NCBI GenBank assembly: GCA_028820695.1
Contig: JAPPIB010000057.1
Span: 1 to 64,000 of the forward strand
Length of the DNA stretch: 64,000 nucleotides
Reading direction: 5' to 3'
From: Acidiferrobacterales bacterium
GTDB lineage: Bacteria; Pseudomonadota; Gammaproteobacteria; Arenicellales; JAJDZL01
Shown here: positions 30,513 to 39,579 of the stretch, piece by piece
Layout of the letters: the number at the start of each line of letters is the position of its first letter
Position numbering within the stretch: the stretch's first letter is position 1
Translations under genes and position numbers: made by a program
The notes under the pieces: generated by a model
Database searches by the model: none
The model's input: only the letters and a program-made list of their open reading frames with translations
Told to the model about the DNA's origin: nothing

Positions 30513-31178
30513 ATGATCATGCGAAAAATCTGCATTTTATTGATTGGCGTTATTTCACTCGTGACAATACCGTTGGTCGGGTCGGCTGACTCCAAACCTG
30601 TAGGGATTACACCGGATATCATGTCGGTGCCCTTTGACATAAATGGCTCAACCGTCTCGATTGAGCGCAATCAGGATAACAATGCAACAGTGAATCCCGC
30701 GTTTGCGAAGACATCACGTCCCTGCCCGCCGTTTTGCATTCAGCCATCAAGTCTTGCCGTTGGTGTGGAAACCATCGCAGAAGTCGAATTGATTGCATTG
30801 GCGAAGGACATGAATGACGGTAATGAGGACATTATCGTTATTGATTCGCGTACGCCTGACTGGGTTGAGCGGGGCACCATCCCCACTGCCATGAATGTTC
30901 CGTGGACCAACCTGAATCCTGCGAAGGGCGCGACACCGCTGGAAATCGCAGAAATTCTTGAGTCGGTGTTCAACGTAACCGAGAGCGAGGGATTGTTTGA
31001 TTTTTCCAACTGCCGCACTGCGGTCATGTTCTGCAATGGAATGTGGTGCGGTCAGTCACCGAACAACATCAAGAATCTGTTGCGACTGGGTTATCCCGCG
31101 CACAAGATCAAGTGGTATCGGGGTGGCATGCAGAATTGGGAGAATCTCGGATTGACGACCATTCACCCCAACGCATAA
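30513..31178 (+). CDS. Secreted rhodanese-like protein
   Basis: A 221-residue protein with a signal peptide (about residues 1-25, ending VGSADS) and a C-terminal rhodanese fold: IIVIDSRTPDWVERGTIPTAMNVPW, the catalytic loop with Cys174 (FCNGMWCGQSPNN), and YRGGMQNWENLG. A second cysteine pair, Cys71 and Cys75 (CPPFC), lies before the domain. Rhodaneses move sulfane sulfur, and here the site would be periplasmic. The start is ATG 30513 or ATG 30519; AGAGG upstream suits the second slightly better. It is followed by a strong terminator, so it is a single-gene unit. The substrate is unknown. Confidence 0.83.
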   Translation: MIMRKICILLIGVISLVTIPLVGSADSKPVGITPDIMSVPFDINGSTVSIERNQDNNATVNPAFAKTSRPCPPFCIQPSSLAVGVETIAEVELIALAKDMNDGNEDIIVIDSRTPDWVERGTIPTAMNVPWTNLNPAKGATPLEIAEILESVFNVTESEGLFDFSNCRTAVMFCNGMWCGQSPNNIKNLLRLGYPAHKIKWYRGGMQNWENLGLTTIHPNA

Positions 31179-31206
31179 CCGTCTGACAATCAGCTGATTC
31201 AGATAG

Positions 31207-31248
31207 GACCGCTCGAAGCAGCAGCTTCGAGCGGTCTTTCTATTTTTA
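31207..31248 (+). terminator. Rho-independent terminator after the rhodanese gene
   Basis: A perfect 13-bp stem (31207-31219 with 31224-31236) closes an AGCA loop. It is followed by a T-rich stretch (TTTCTATTTTT). It lies 29 bases after the stop codon. Confidence 0.92.
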
Positions 31249-31419
31249 TCTACCGACAGTCGTGTCTTTGTCATCTCAAGACGACTTGTGAGTCGGTGAT
31301 TCGCAATCAGCCGACCGCTCAGGCAAGGCAGCGCTGACCGTCGGGAGCAGGCAACCGGAACTGATCAACTGTCGATGTCTCGCCCGGATTCATCGCGGCA
31401 GTTCAATATTGTTCAAGAT

Positions 31420-32388
31420 TCAACTCTTTGAATAGCCTGACTGTATCGCAGGTTGCACCGAGTCTCGCTTCAGGGCAACAAGCAGCACCCGCATGTCCTC
31501 AGGTACACCCGCATGCCACTTCAGTTGTTCATTGGATGCAGGGTGGTTGACACTCAGCGTCTCGGCATGCAGTGCCTGACGGCGGAAACCTTTCAGCGTT
31601 GCCACCAGCGTCTCGTCCGCAGCGGCTGGAATTTTTGTCCTGGTTCCGTATTCCGGGTCGCCGACCAGGGGATGCCCCATGTGCTGGAAATGCACGCGTA
31701 TCTGATGGGTTCGCCCGGTGTCAAGCGATACCCGCAGCAAAGTGTGCATCCGGTAGCGCGAGACGATTCTATAGTGACTGATCGCGTCTTTGCCCAGCCC
31801 CGCAGTCATTTTCTTTCGGTTGCGCGGATGCCGGCCTATGGGTGCATCAATCGTTCCGCCCGAAATCAGTCTGCCATCGACAATAGCGAGGTATTGACGT
31901 TTGGCGAGTCGATTCTTGAATTGCTTGACGAGCGCGAGTCGTGCAGTCTCGGTCTTCGCGACAACGAGCAGCCCGGATGTGTTCTTGTCGAGACGATGGA
32001 CGATGCCGGCCCGCGGCAGAGCGCTCAGCGAATCTGCATGACTGATCAGCGCGTTCAGAAGAGTGCCGCACTGGTTTCCAGCGCCAGGATGGACCACCAT
32101 GCCCGGGGCCTTGTCGATCACAAGCAGATGATCATCTTCAAACACGATGTCAAGCGGAATGTCCTCGGCCAGCCAGTCGTGGCGCTCAGGTTGGGGGATT
32201 TCAACCCGAAGCCGCTCACCGCCGGAAACAATCTTCCGACGCGATGGGGTGTCCTCATCCAACAGAATCCTGCCGGCGTCCAGCCACGACTGGATCGTTG
32301 TTCTCGAATAATCCGGCAGGAGCAGGGCAAGTGCCTTATCCAGTCTGTAACCGCGATATTGATCAGGTACGGATAGCTCGATGTCCAA
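31420..32388 (-). CDS. rluD: 23S rRNA pseudouridine synthase RluD
   Basis: Makes pseudouridines 1911, 1915 and 1917 in helix 69 of 23S rRNA. An N-terminal S4 domain (RLDKALALLLPDYSRTTIQSWL) is followed by the RluA-type catalytic domain with GIVHRLDKNTSGLLVVAKT carrying the catalytic aspartate, and by GRTHQIRVHFQHMGHPLVGDPEYG. No ATG start is available. TTG 32388 has GAGG nine bases upstream and gives 322 residues, while TTG 32406 would add six. In E. coli rluD is directly divergent from bamD; here a DUF429-like gene separates them. Confidence 0.94.
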   Translation of the reverse strand: MDIELSVPDQYRGYRLDKALALLLPDYSRTTIQSWLDAGRILLDEDTPSRRKIVSGGERLRVEIPQPERHDWLAEDIPLDIVFEDDHLLVIDKAPGMVVHPGAGNQCGTLLNALISHADSLSALPRAGIVHRLDKNTSGLLVVAKTETARLALVKQFKNRLAKRQYLAIVDGRLISGGTIDAPIGRHPRNRKKMTAGLGKDAISHYRIVSRYRMHTLLRVSLDTGRTHQIRVHFQHMGHPLVGDPEYGTRTKIPAAADETLVATLKGFRRQALHAETLSVNHPASNEQLKWHAGVPEDMRVLLVALKRDSVQPAIQSGYSKS

Positions 32389-32574
32389 GTTGTTGAACCT
32401 CAGCAATGGGGAAATTCAAACGTAGTGTCGGTTCGCGGCCGAGAGCCAGCAAGGAAGCATGAGGAACGAGGCTACATGTGCATCCCAACCTCTCAGCGAC
32501 CCGCAGAATTGTTTTTGACAACCGGGAATTGGACAGAATAGGATATTTCCAGAAGATTTTGACTAACACTCTTT

Positions 32575-33534
32575 TTATGGTTGGAAGCGACGACCCCTTT
32601 GGGCTAGGTTGACCGTCCCAACCAAGAGCATTGATCCCTCCGCAATTTCGTCAATCCAGCCCCGACTAGTCAGACGCCTTTTTTCAATAACGCAGCGCAT
32701 GGCAGCAGCGGCCGTAAGGTGAGCATCGAAGTCATCATCGTTCTTGACCAGTGCCTCAAGTTCGCCAAGTTCAATTTCGTTATCTTTAACCCAATTGGCT
32801 TCTTTAAGGAGTTCACAGACTTCATTTCGTTGTTCTCGTTTGGTTTTAGACACGATAAGCCTGCGTGTGGGAAGTTCGTCCGCCTCCGCCAACGCAGTGG
32901 CATAGGCGATACCGGGATACGTTTCACATAGGAAAATACTGTCTTGGTGGAGAAGACCAGACAGGTCGTTTTCGAATGGCCAAATTGTAAATTCTCGATC
33001 GCCGCAGGTGAGGGCTGGAATCAATTCGCGCCAGAAGCATCGGGTTGCTCCACCAACGACACCTGGAATTCCACTGACGGCAAAAACTGGCTTTGCGTTT
33101 GTTGCGCGATCAATACAACGACGAAACCCATCACACACTAGATCTGTGAATGACCTAAGTCCTCCTTCGCCCTTTGGTACACGAAACCAAGGTCGATCGA
33201 CATGCCACTCTCTCGAATCTGTGTTAATGTGAAAGAAGTCACTGTCGGGGTCAATACGACTTAACCAATCCACGAAATTCTTGGGTTTGTGGCGTTCACT
33301 TTTTTCACGAACCATGCGCCAGTATCCGTCTGAAACGCCTAGTACTACGTCGACTCCGATCAGCACGGGACCGCTTCCCCGAAGAGAATTCGCGAGATCC
33401 AGCAATGCTTTAAGGTTCCAATACTCGGTCTTTGGATTCTTCTTCTGAATCGATTTCTTATCTATATCTGCAACGTATACTGATCGTTTTGTTGGATCTT
33501 TGCTCCAATCTGCAGAAATGAAATATGCGCACAT
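32575..33534 (-). CDS. DUF429-like predicted nuclease of RNase H fold
   Basis: A 319-residue protein I recognise only loosely. Acidic positions ISADW (Asp9) and LIGVDVVLG (Asp62), the segment LCETYPGIAYATAL and the C-terminal DDDFDAHLTAAAAMRC fit the DUF429 family, predicted to be nucleases with an RNase H-like fold. There is no signal peptide. ATG 33534 is the first ATG. Base composition is lower than in the neighbours: 32761-32820 is 23/60 G+C, against 38/60 for 31981-32040 in rluD. Its place between rluD and bamD, normally adjacent, suggests insertion by transfer. Function unknown. Confidence 0.65.
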   Translation of the reverse strand: MCAYFISADWSKDPTKRSVYVADIDKKSIQKKNPKTEYWNLKALLDLANSLRGSGPVLIGVDVVLGVSDGYWRMVREKSERHKPKNFVDWLSRIDPDSDFFHINTDSREWHVDRPWFRVPKGEGGLRSFTDLVCDGFRRCIDRATNAKPVFAVSGIPGVVGGATRCFWRELIPALTCGDREFTIWPFENDLSGLLHQDSIFLCETYPGIAYATALAEADELPTRRLIVSKTKREQRNEVCELLKEANWVKDNEIELGELEALVKNDDDFDAHLTAAAAMRCVIEKRRLTSRGWIDEIAEGSMLLVGTVNLAQRGRRFQP

Positions 33535-33694
33535 AAGTAACAATCTAAGGATGTGTAGTGGAATATAGCGTCTGTTTTCTATACTCGTGTAAAGTTATGA
33601 AACCTATTATACCGGCAGGGCTTTTCTTGCTTTTGACTTGTCTAACGAGATTTCAGGGGAGATTGTTATTGAGCAATCGACAAATTTCACTTTG

Positions 33695-33700
33695 TATAAT
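33695..33700 (+). promoter_or_regulatory. Putative -10 element of bamD
   Basis: TATAAT followed by GAT lies 104 bases before the bamD ATG. A TTGAGC is found 20 bases upstream, longer than the usual spacer. Confidence 0.4.
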
Positions 33701-33804
33701 GATACCGCCAATTGCGATGCCGTCGTTGCAATGACGATATCAGCGCAGGTTCCAGACCATGCTGTGCATATCAGCAATACCTGACCGAAAATTGTGGGAA
33801 GTTC

Positions 33805-34635
33805 ATGAAGCTCAATCGAATCATCCTTGTTCTGGCAGCACTGACCTCGCTCATTATCGCGGGTTGCGGCGGTAAGGACAAAGATAGGATACGCTCCGAG
33901 CGGGAAATGTACGATCGCGCGTATTCTTCCTTGAATTCAGGTGCTTACGAAACCGCGATCGAACGCTATACGGCACTCAGTGCAGCTTACCCGTTCGGTA
34001 CCTACACCACGCAGGGTGAACTGGAAATCTGCTACGCCCATTACAAGCTGAAAAATTCGGATGAAGCTGTCCCGTGCGTGGATGAGTTCCTGAGCCTGCA
34101 CCCCACGCATCCGCACATCGACTACGCATATTACCTCAAGGGTCTGGCCCATCTCCCATTGCGGGCACCAAGGCTCGGAGAGCGGTTTTTCAAGACGCAG
34201 GAGCAGTTCAGCGATCACGATGCGGAGTCGGCACGGGAGGCCTATGAGGCGTTCAACGTGGTGATCGAGCGGTTTCCGTTCAGTGAATATGCGGAGTCCT
34301 CACGGACGATACTTGTCAATCTGATCAACGCATTTGCCCGCCACGATCTGCGGATCGCGAGATTCTATCTGTATCGCAATGCCTATGTGGGCGCGATCAA
34401 CCGGGTCAAGCAAGTGCTTTTGCGCTACGAGACATCACCGCATACTGAAGAGGCGCTGGCGATTCTTATCTATGCGTACGAGCAACTGGAGTTGCCTGAG
34501 CTGGCGGCGGATAATCGCAGGGTGCTTTCGTACAATTTCCCAGGCAGCAAATATCTCGGCAACGAGCATATCGTTCTGGACCAGGAGATTTTGGAACGCA
34601 GCACCAAACCTCTATTGCTTGGCGTATTCCGCTAA
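33805..34635 (+). CDS. bamD: Outer-membrane assembly lipoprotein BamD
   Basis: Essential lipoprotein of the BAM complex that contacts BamA and recruits the other subunits. ATG 33805 (GGGAAG upstream) gives 276 residues with a lipobox IIAGC (Cys21). TPR helices follow, including MYDRAYSSLNSGAYETAIERYTALSAAYPFG and FNVVIERFPFSEYAESS (shown in part). A longer frame from 33712 would put 31 residues ahead of the signal peptide and is rejected. Its 3' end overlaps the converging nadE by 4 bases. Confidence 0.95.
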   Translation: MKLNRIILVLAALTSLIIAGCGGKDKDRIRSEREMYDRAYSSLNSGAYETAIERYTALSAAYPFGTYTTQGELEICYAHYKLKNSDEAVPCVDEFLSLHPTHPHIDYAYYLKGLAHLPLRAPRLGERFFKTQEQFSDHDAESAREAYEAFNVVIERFPFSEYAESSRTILVNLINAFARHDLRIARFYLYRNAYVGAINRVKQVLLRYETSPHTEEALAILIYAYEQLELPELAADNRRVLSYNFPGSKYLGNEHIVLDQEILERSTKPLLLGVFR

Positions 34636-36254
34636 CTGCGATTGGTGATCGGGTAACGCCGGTCGCGCCCGAATGCCAGTTCGGTAATCCGTACACCGGG
34701 CGGTGCCTGTCTGCGTTTGTATTCATTGCGCTTGACCATCCCGACAATTCGACGGACTGTTTCCGCCTCAAATCCTGATTTGGCGATCTGATCGGAATCC
34801 TGTTCCTGCTCGATGTACTGTTGCAGGATTGCATCAAGCAGCGCGTAGTCCGGCAATGAATCGGTATCGCGCTGATTTTCCGCCAGCTCGGCTGTGGGTG
34901 CGCGTTCAAAGACGATTTCGGGGATCACATGACCGATGTGCTCATTGCGATATCGAGCCAGTTCATAAACCAGCATTTTCGGCACATCCTTGATGGGTGC
35001 GAAGCCGCCGGCCATGTCTCCGTAAAGAGTGGCGTAGCCCACGGCCATTTCGCTCTTGTTACCCGTGGTGATCAGAATCTTTTTCTTCTTGTTCGATATG
35101 GCCATCAGCAGCGTGCCTCGGCACCGGGCCTGTATGTTCTCCTCTGTGACGTCTGAATCGAACCCTTCGAATTCAGTCGTCAGTTGATTCAGAAACGCTT
35201 CAAAAATCGGCTCGATGGAGATGATCGAATAGGGTACACCAAGCATTTTCGCCTGTTCGATCGCTGCATCCATGCTGACCTGACCGGTGTATCTCGAGGG
35301 CATCAGGACCGCTTCCACATTGTCTGGACCGATCGCGTCAGCGACAATGCATAGCGTGAGTGCCGAATCGATCCCTCCCGACAGTCCCAGCACAGCGCCT
35401 TTGAATCCGTTTTTGCCGATGTAGTCCGCCACCCCGAGCCTTATGGCAGTGTAGACGCCCTGGACATTGTCCGGAATCGGTGCAACTGTATGTGCAATCG
35501 GCGTGATCGGACCCCTTGCGGTAAAAGTTGAGCGCACCACTGCCTCCTCGAAGTGGGCTGCTCTGACGACAACCGAGCCGCTGGCATCACAGACCAGGGA
35601 ACCACCGTCAAAGACCAGCTCATCCTGACCGCCGACGAGATTGACGTAGACAATGCTGACGTTATTGTTCCGGGCGCGGGTGCGGACAATCTCATTTTCC
35701 CGGTAGGCAATCTTGGCCGCGTCAAATGGCGATCCGTTCAAGGTGAAGATCAGATCCGCGCCTTGCGCGACAGACTGTTCCACCGGACCGACTTCCCAGA
35801 CATCCTCGCAGATCGTCAGACCGATCCGCACCCCATCAATCTCCTGTACCTTAGGCGCGATACCTGCGCTGAAGTATCGTTTCTCATCAAAAACTCCATA
35901 GTTCGGAAGCAGCTGCTTGTGATAGGTGCAAAGTTGCCTGCCATCGTCAATCATGGTCGCTGCATTGAACAGTGCACCCGACTCGCGATGGGGATGTCCG
36001 ACACACAAGGCGATTCCCGGTACCGCATCGGTCAGCGTCTGCAAGGTCGCCTCACAATCATCGATGAAACGATTGCGGAGCAGCAGGTCCTCTGGCGGGT
36101 AGCCACAGACGGTCAATTCCGGGAAAACGGCATACCGGCAGTTCAGCCGGTCGCGGGCATCGATGGCAGCGGCGATCACCCGGTCCCGATTGCCCTGAAG
36201 ATCACCGACGACAAGATTCAACTGGGCTAACGCTACGCCAAATTCTGAAGCCAT
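34632..36254 (-). CDS. nadE: Glutamine-dependent NAD+ synthetase
   Basis: Amidates nicotinic acid adenine dinucleotide to NAD using glutamine and ATP. The 540-residue protein has an N-terminal nitrilase-type glutaminase domain with Glu46 (FPELTVCGYPPED), Lys113 (YHKQLLPNYG) and nucleophile Cys149 (LTICEDVW). The synthetase domain has P-loop LGLSGGIDSALTL. It is divergent from the FemAB-like gene across only 46 bases. nadC, an earlier step of the same pathway, lies 3 kb away. Confidence 0.96.
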   Translation of the reverse strand: MASEFGVALAQLNLVVGDLQGNRDRVIAAAIDARDRLNCRYAVFPELTVCGYPPEDLLLRNRFIDDCEATLQTLTDAVPGIALCVGHPHRESGALFNAATMIDDGRQLCTYHKQLLPNYGVFDEKRYFSAGIAPKVQEIDGVRIGLTICEDVWEVGPVEQSVAQGADLIFTLNGSPFDAAKIAYRENEIVRTRARNNNVSIVYVNLVGGQDELVFDGGSLVCDASGSVVVRAAHFEEAVVRSTFTARGPITPIAHTVAPIPDNVQGVYTAIRLGVADYIGKNGFKGAVLGLSGGIDSALTLCIVADAIGPDNVEAVLMPSRYTGQVSMDAAIEQAKMLGVPYSIISIEPIFEAFLNQLTTEFEGFDSDVTEENIQARCRGTLLMAISNKKKKILITTGNKSEMAVGYATLYGDMAGGFAPIKDVPKMLVYELARYRNEHIGHVIPEIVFERAPTAELAENQRDTDSLPDYALLDAILQQYIEQEQDSDQIAKSGFEAETVRRIVGMVKRNEYKRRQAPPGVRITELAFGRDRRYPITNRS

Positions 36255-36300
36255 CAGATATACTTTTATCTCGGTTCGATCGTGAATTACGTGGAAAGCG

Positions 36301-37506
36301 GTGCGTCATCCAACAACTTGCAGCGGTATCGAAAAAGAATTGTTCAAGCAGGAAATCATCCAGTCAATCAATCAGGTCAGTGCCTATGAATGGAATCGGT
36401 GTGTGCCGTCGGATAGTCCATTTCTTCGCCACGAATTCCTCAACGCGATGGAACAGTCGGGATGCGTATCGGAGGAAACAGGATGGTGCCCGATGCATAT
36501 TGTATTACGAAAACCGGACGTTCCCGATTCGCCTGTGGCGGGCGCGTTGCCGCTATACCGGAAATATCACTCATGGGGCGAGTTTATATTCGATTGGCAG
36601 TGGGAGAACGCGTATTTTCGTCATGGCCTGCAGTACTATCCGAAATTGGTATCGATATCGCCGTTCACCGGTCTGCCCGCCCCGAAACTGCTTGCAGCAC
36701 CTGACTCTCCGGTCGACGAGGTGCGCAGCCAGCTCACCGACTCCTGCCTGAACGAAGCCAGCGACCCTGATCTGTCTTCGTTGCATCTGCTGTTCCTGAA
36801 TCAGGATGAGCTTGATTATTTCACCACCAGGGATCTGATTCCGCGGCGCAGTAACATCAGTTTTGTCTGGACAAACAACAGCTATGGTTCAATGGATGAC
36901 TTTCTGTCGACCCTGTCGAGCAGAAAGCGAAAGAAAATCAGGCATGAGAGAAAGTCCGTCCGAGAGGAGGGTATACAGATCAAGGTGATTCCGGGTACCG
37001 AAATGGAGGACTACCATTGGTACTCCTTTCACCTTTGCTATTACGCCACCACCCGTAAATATGATTCGTTTCGATACCTGAACCGCGAGTTCTTCCAGAT
37101 GATCCGGGAATCCATGCCGGAAAATCTGCTGCTCGTCTTAGCTGAGCGGGACAATCGACCGCTGGCGAGCGGGCTGTTCTACCAGGGCGGCGGAACACTC
37201 TACGGACGTTACTGGGGCACATTGCAACCGGTGTCCAATCTGCACTTCGAAATTTGCTATTACTCTGCCATTGAATACTGTATCGAGAACGGATTCAGGC
37301 AATGTCACGCCGGTGTTCAGGGCGCACACAAGCTGAGCCGGGGATTTTTGCCGCAAGCGTGCTATTCCGCACACATGTTCAACAATACGCAGTTTTCCGA
37401 CGCGATTCGTCACTACACCATTGAGGAATCACATAGCCTGGATGTACGTCAGGAACATCTTTTTGACTTCTCTCCGTATGCGAAGATCATGGAGGACAAG
37501 AATTGA
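36301..37506 (+). CDS. FemAB/GNAT-like transferase (DUF482 family)
   Basis: A 401-residue protein of the peptidoglycan biosynthesis/recognition family PF04339 (former DUF482), which has a GNAT/FemAB-like fold. Recognisable segments are PFLRHEFLNAMEQSG, WGEFIFDWQWENAY, SRKRKKIRHERKSV, LASGLFYQGGGTLYGRYWG and GFRQCHAGVQGAHKLSRGF. The acceptor and donor are unknown. FemX-type relatives use aminoacyl-tRNA. It starts at a GTG with GGAAAG upstream, since the next Met lies 48 residues in. Its stop overlaps the aat start (TTGA), giving tight coupling to another aminoacyl transferase. Confidence 0.85.
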   Translation: MRHPTTCSGIEKELFKQEIIQSINQVSAYEWNRCVPSDSPFLRHEFLNAMEQSGCVSEETGWCPMHIVLRKPDVPDSPVAGALPLYRKYHSWGEFIFDWQWENAYFRHGLQYYPKLVSISPFTGLPAPKLLAAPDSPVDEVRSQLTDSCLNEASDPDLSSLHLLFLNQDELDYFTTRDLIPRRSNISFVWTNNSYGSMDDFLSTLSSRKRKKIRHERKSVREEGIQIKVIPGTEMEDYHWYSFHLCYYATTRKYDSFRYLNREFFQMIRESMPENLLLVLAERDNRPLASGLFYQGGGTLYGRYWGTLQPVSNLHFEICYYSAIEYCIENGFRQCHAGVQGAHKLSRGFLPQACYSAHMFNNTQFSDAIRHYTIEESHSLDVRQEHLFDFSPYAKIMEDKN

Positions 37507-38195
37507 TCACCGTCCTATCTCCCGATCTGCGCAATCCTGGCTTCCCGGAGCTCGACTCGCCCGGCGATCAGTTCAGCCCGGTTGCGGTTGGTGGCGACCT
37601 CTCAGTCGAAAGACTGCTGATGGCCTACAGTCGCGGGATATTCCCCTGGTTCAGCAACGATGAGCTCATTTTCTGGTGGAGTCCCGATCCGCGTCTGGTG
37701 GTTTTTCCGGAGCGGTTCAAGGTATCTCGGAGTCTGCGCAAGAGTATCCGCAACCGAGGCTATTCAGTTACAATCAATAAGGATTTTGAAGCTGTTATTC
37801 GAAACTGTGCGACTACTCTGCGACCGGGTGAGGAAAGAGTCTCTACCTGGATTACCAACGCAATGATCGACGCTTATTGCGAGCTCAGCAGACTCGGCCA
37901 TGCACACTCGGTGGAAACCTGGCACGACGGACAGCTTGTCGGCGGCCTGTACGGTGTCAGCCTGGGAAAGGTATTTTTCGGTGAGAGCATGTTTTCCACC
38001 CGGACTGATGCGTCAAAGGTTGCGCTGTGTCATCTTGTCGCAAAATTACGCGAGTGGAATTTTGTGCTGATTGACTGTCAGATCAAGACCTCGCTCCTGA
38101 GCAGTATGGGGGCGGAACAGATTGAGCGAACTGAGTTCCTGACGCTCGTCAGGCGCGCAATTGTGCGCAACTCAGATGATGAGGATTGGACATAG
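37503..38195 (+). CDS. aat: Leucyl/phenylalanyl-tRNA-protein transferase
   Basis: Adds Leu or Phe from charged tRNA to proteins with N-terminal Arg or Lys, marking them for ClpS/ClpAP under the N-end rule. At 230 residues it shows VAVGGDLSVERLLMAYSRGIFPWF, WWSPDPRLV, RLGHAHSVETW, GGLYGVSLGKVFFGESMFS and IDCQI, all family markers. It starts at a TTG that overlaps the preceding stop codon by 3 bases, so translation probably depends on the upstream gene. The TlpA-like gene starts 8 bases after its stop. Confidence 0.95.
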   Translation: MITVLSPDLRNPGFPELDSPGDQFSPVAVGGDLSVERLLMAYSRGIFPWFSNDELIFWWSPDPRLVVFPERFKVSRSLRKSIRNRGYSVTINKDFEAVIRNCATTLRPGEERVSTWITNAMIDAYCELSRLGHAHSVETWHDGQLVGGLYGVSLGKVFFGESMFSTRTDASKVALCHLVAKLREWNFVLIDCQIKTSLLSSMGAEQIERTEFLTLVRRAIVRNSDDEDWT

Positions 38196-38203
38196 GTACC
38201 GCT

Positions 38204-38704
38204 ATGATTCGACAGAACCGTCTGATTGACTGGATTGGCGCTGTTTTGGCTGCCGCGATGCTGGCTGTCTCGACCGCGGGTGCCTCCGACGAGATTGTTG
38301 ATTTCACGTTGCCTGACATTCAAGGAAACCTCCACAGTCTGTCAGACTATCGGGGGCAGTGGGTGATTGTCAACTTCTGGGCGACATGGTGCGCCCCGTG
38401 CATCAAGGAAATTCCGGAGTTGAATGAGGTTTCCAGGCTGACGGATCCGGTCACACCGGTTGTAATCGGGATCGATTTTGAGGAGATTGATACCGAAAGC
38501 CTGAAGGAATTCATCATGGCGCTTGAAATGGAATATCTGGTTCTGCGCATTGGAGACCAGCCGCTGGTTCCATTTGAACCGCTCAAGGGCATGCCGACGA
38601 CATTCATCGTCTCACCTGAGGGAAAGATTGTATTTCGCAAGATTGCGGCGGTGACAAAGCATGTTCTGATCGAGAAATTGAAAGCGCTGACCCAAAGCGA
38701 ATAG
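38204..38704 (+). CDS. TlpA-like thiol-disulfide oxidoreductase
   Basis: A 166-residue thioredoxin-fold protein with an N-terminal signal or anchor segment (about residues 10-28, ending STAGAS). Its active site is WCAPC (Cys63, Cys66). The cis-proline loop is GMPTTF. It most likely reduces disulfides in the periplasm, as TlpA/ResA proteins do in cytochrome maturation, though no partner gene is nearby. ATG 38204 is preferred over TTG 38186, which overlaps aat. It converges on nadC with 14 bases between. Confidence 0.9.
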   Translation: MIRQNRLIDWIGAVLAAAMLAVSTAGASDEIVDFTLPDIQGNLHSLSDYRGQWVIVNFWATWCAPCIKEIPELNEVSRLTDPVTPVVIGIDFEEIDTESLKEFIMALEMEYLVLRIGDQPLVPFEPLKGMPTTFIVSPEGKIVFRKIAAVTKHVLIEKLKALTQSE

Positions 38705-38718
38705 ACTTGCCCGGGCAG

Positions 38719-39579
38719 TCAGGCATTCGCGCCGGATGAGTCAAACAACATCGTAAAGTCGATGGCCCGTACGTTTTTGGTAATCGCACCGACCGATATG
38801 TAGTCGACCCCTGTCCTTGCGACTTCGCGGATGTTGCCAAGGTCAATGTTTCCCGATGCCTCGAGCTCGACCCGGTGCGCATTGATCTTTACGGCTTGTG
38901 CGATATTGTCGACACTGAAGTTGTCCAGCATGATTCGGTTCGCGCCGCACCGAAGGGCGCCTTCGAGTTGATCGAGACGTTCGATTTCCACTTCAATCAG
39001 TGCGGGACGACTGTCCGGCAAGCCACGCAGGATCGACTCCAGTGAATGTGTTGCGTACTGGTGATTGTCCTTGATCAGGATTCCGTCGTATAGCCCATGG
39101 CGGTGATTGGTGCCACCGCCGATACGAACGGCATATTTTTGGGCATTGCGCAGGCCTGGAACGGTTTTGCGTGTATCGAGTATCCGTGTTCTGTATTCGG
39201 CGATGGCCTGCACGAACTGGTTGGTCACAGTCGCGGTTCCCGACAGTGTCTGCAGAAAATTCAAAGCGGTTCTTTCGGCTGTGAGCAGTGATCGCGCACT
39301 TCCATTGAGCCGGCATACTGTCTGATTGGCGTGCAGTTCGTCTGCGTCGTCACAGAGCCAATCAATCTGTATCGACGGGTCGGTCTGGTGGAACACCTCA
39401 TTGAACCAGGCACAGCCACAGAGAATTGCAGATTCCCGCACCTTGACGTACGCATTGACGTGCTCGCGATCCTCGATCAGACAGCTTGTTGCGTCGCCAT
39501 CGCCAACGTCTTCGCGCAATGCGACACGAACGATATCCGGGATGTCACCCGGAAGTTCAATGGCATTGGCTGGTTTCAT
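38719..39579 (-). CDS. nadC: Nicotinate-nucleotide pyrophosphorylase (carboxylating)
   Basis: Quinolinate phosphoribosyltransferase, which turns quinolinate and PRPP into nicotinate mononucleotide in de novo NAD synthesis. The 286-residue protein shows REDVGDGDATS, TAERTALNFLQTLSGTAT, DTRKTVPGLRNAQKYAVRIGGG and HRHGLYDGILIKDNH. ATG 39579 is chosen over a GTG two codons earlier. The upstream 650 bases contain no gene I can support. Confidence 0.96.
   Translation of the reverse strand: MKPANAIELPGDIPDIVRVALREDVGDGDATSCLIEDREHVNAYVKVRESAILCGCAWFNEVFHQTDPSIQIDWLCDDADELHANQTVCRLNGSARSLLTAERTALNFLQTLSGTATVTNQFVQAIAEYRTRILDTRKTVPGLRNAQKYAVRIGGGTNHRHGLYDGILIKDNHQYATHSLESILRGLPDSRPALIEVEIERLDQLEGALRCGANRIMLDNFSVDNIAQAVKINAHRVELEASGNIDLGNIREVARTGVDYISVGAITKNVRAIDFTMLFDSSGANA

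Noticed and set aside
31453-32376. A 307-codon plus-strand frame opposite rluD
   Set aside because: Antisense to the RluD catalytic motifs, with no homology and no ribosome-binding site.
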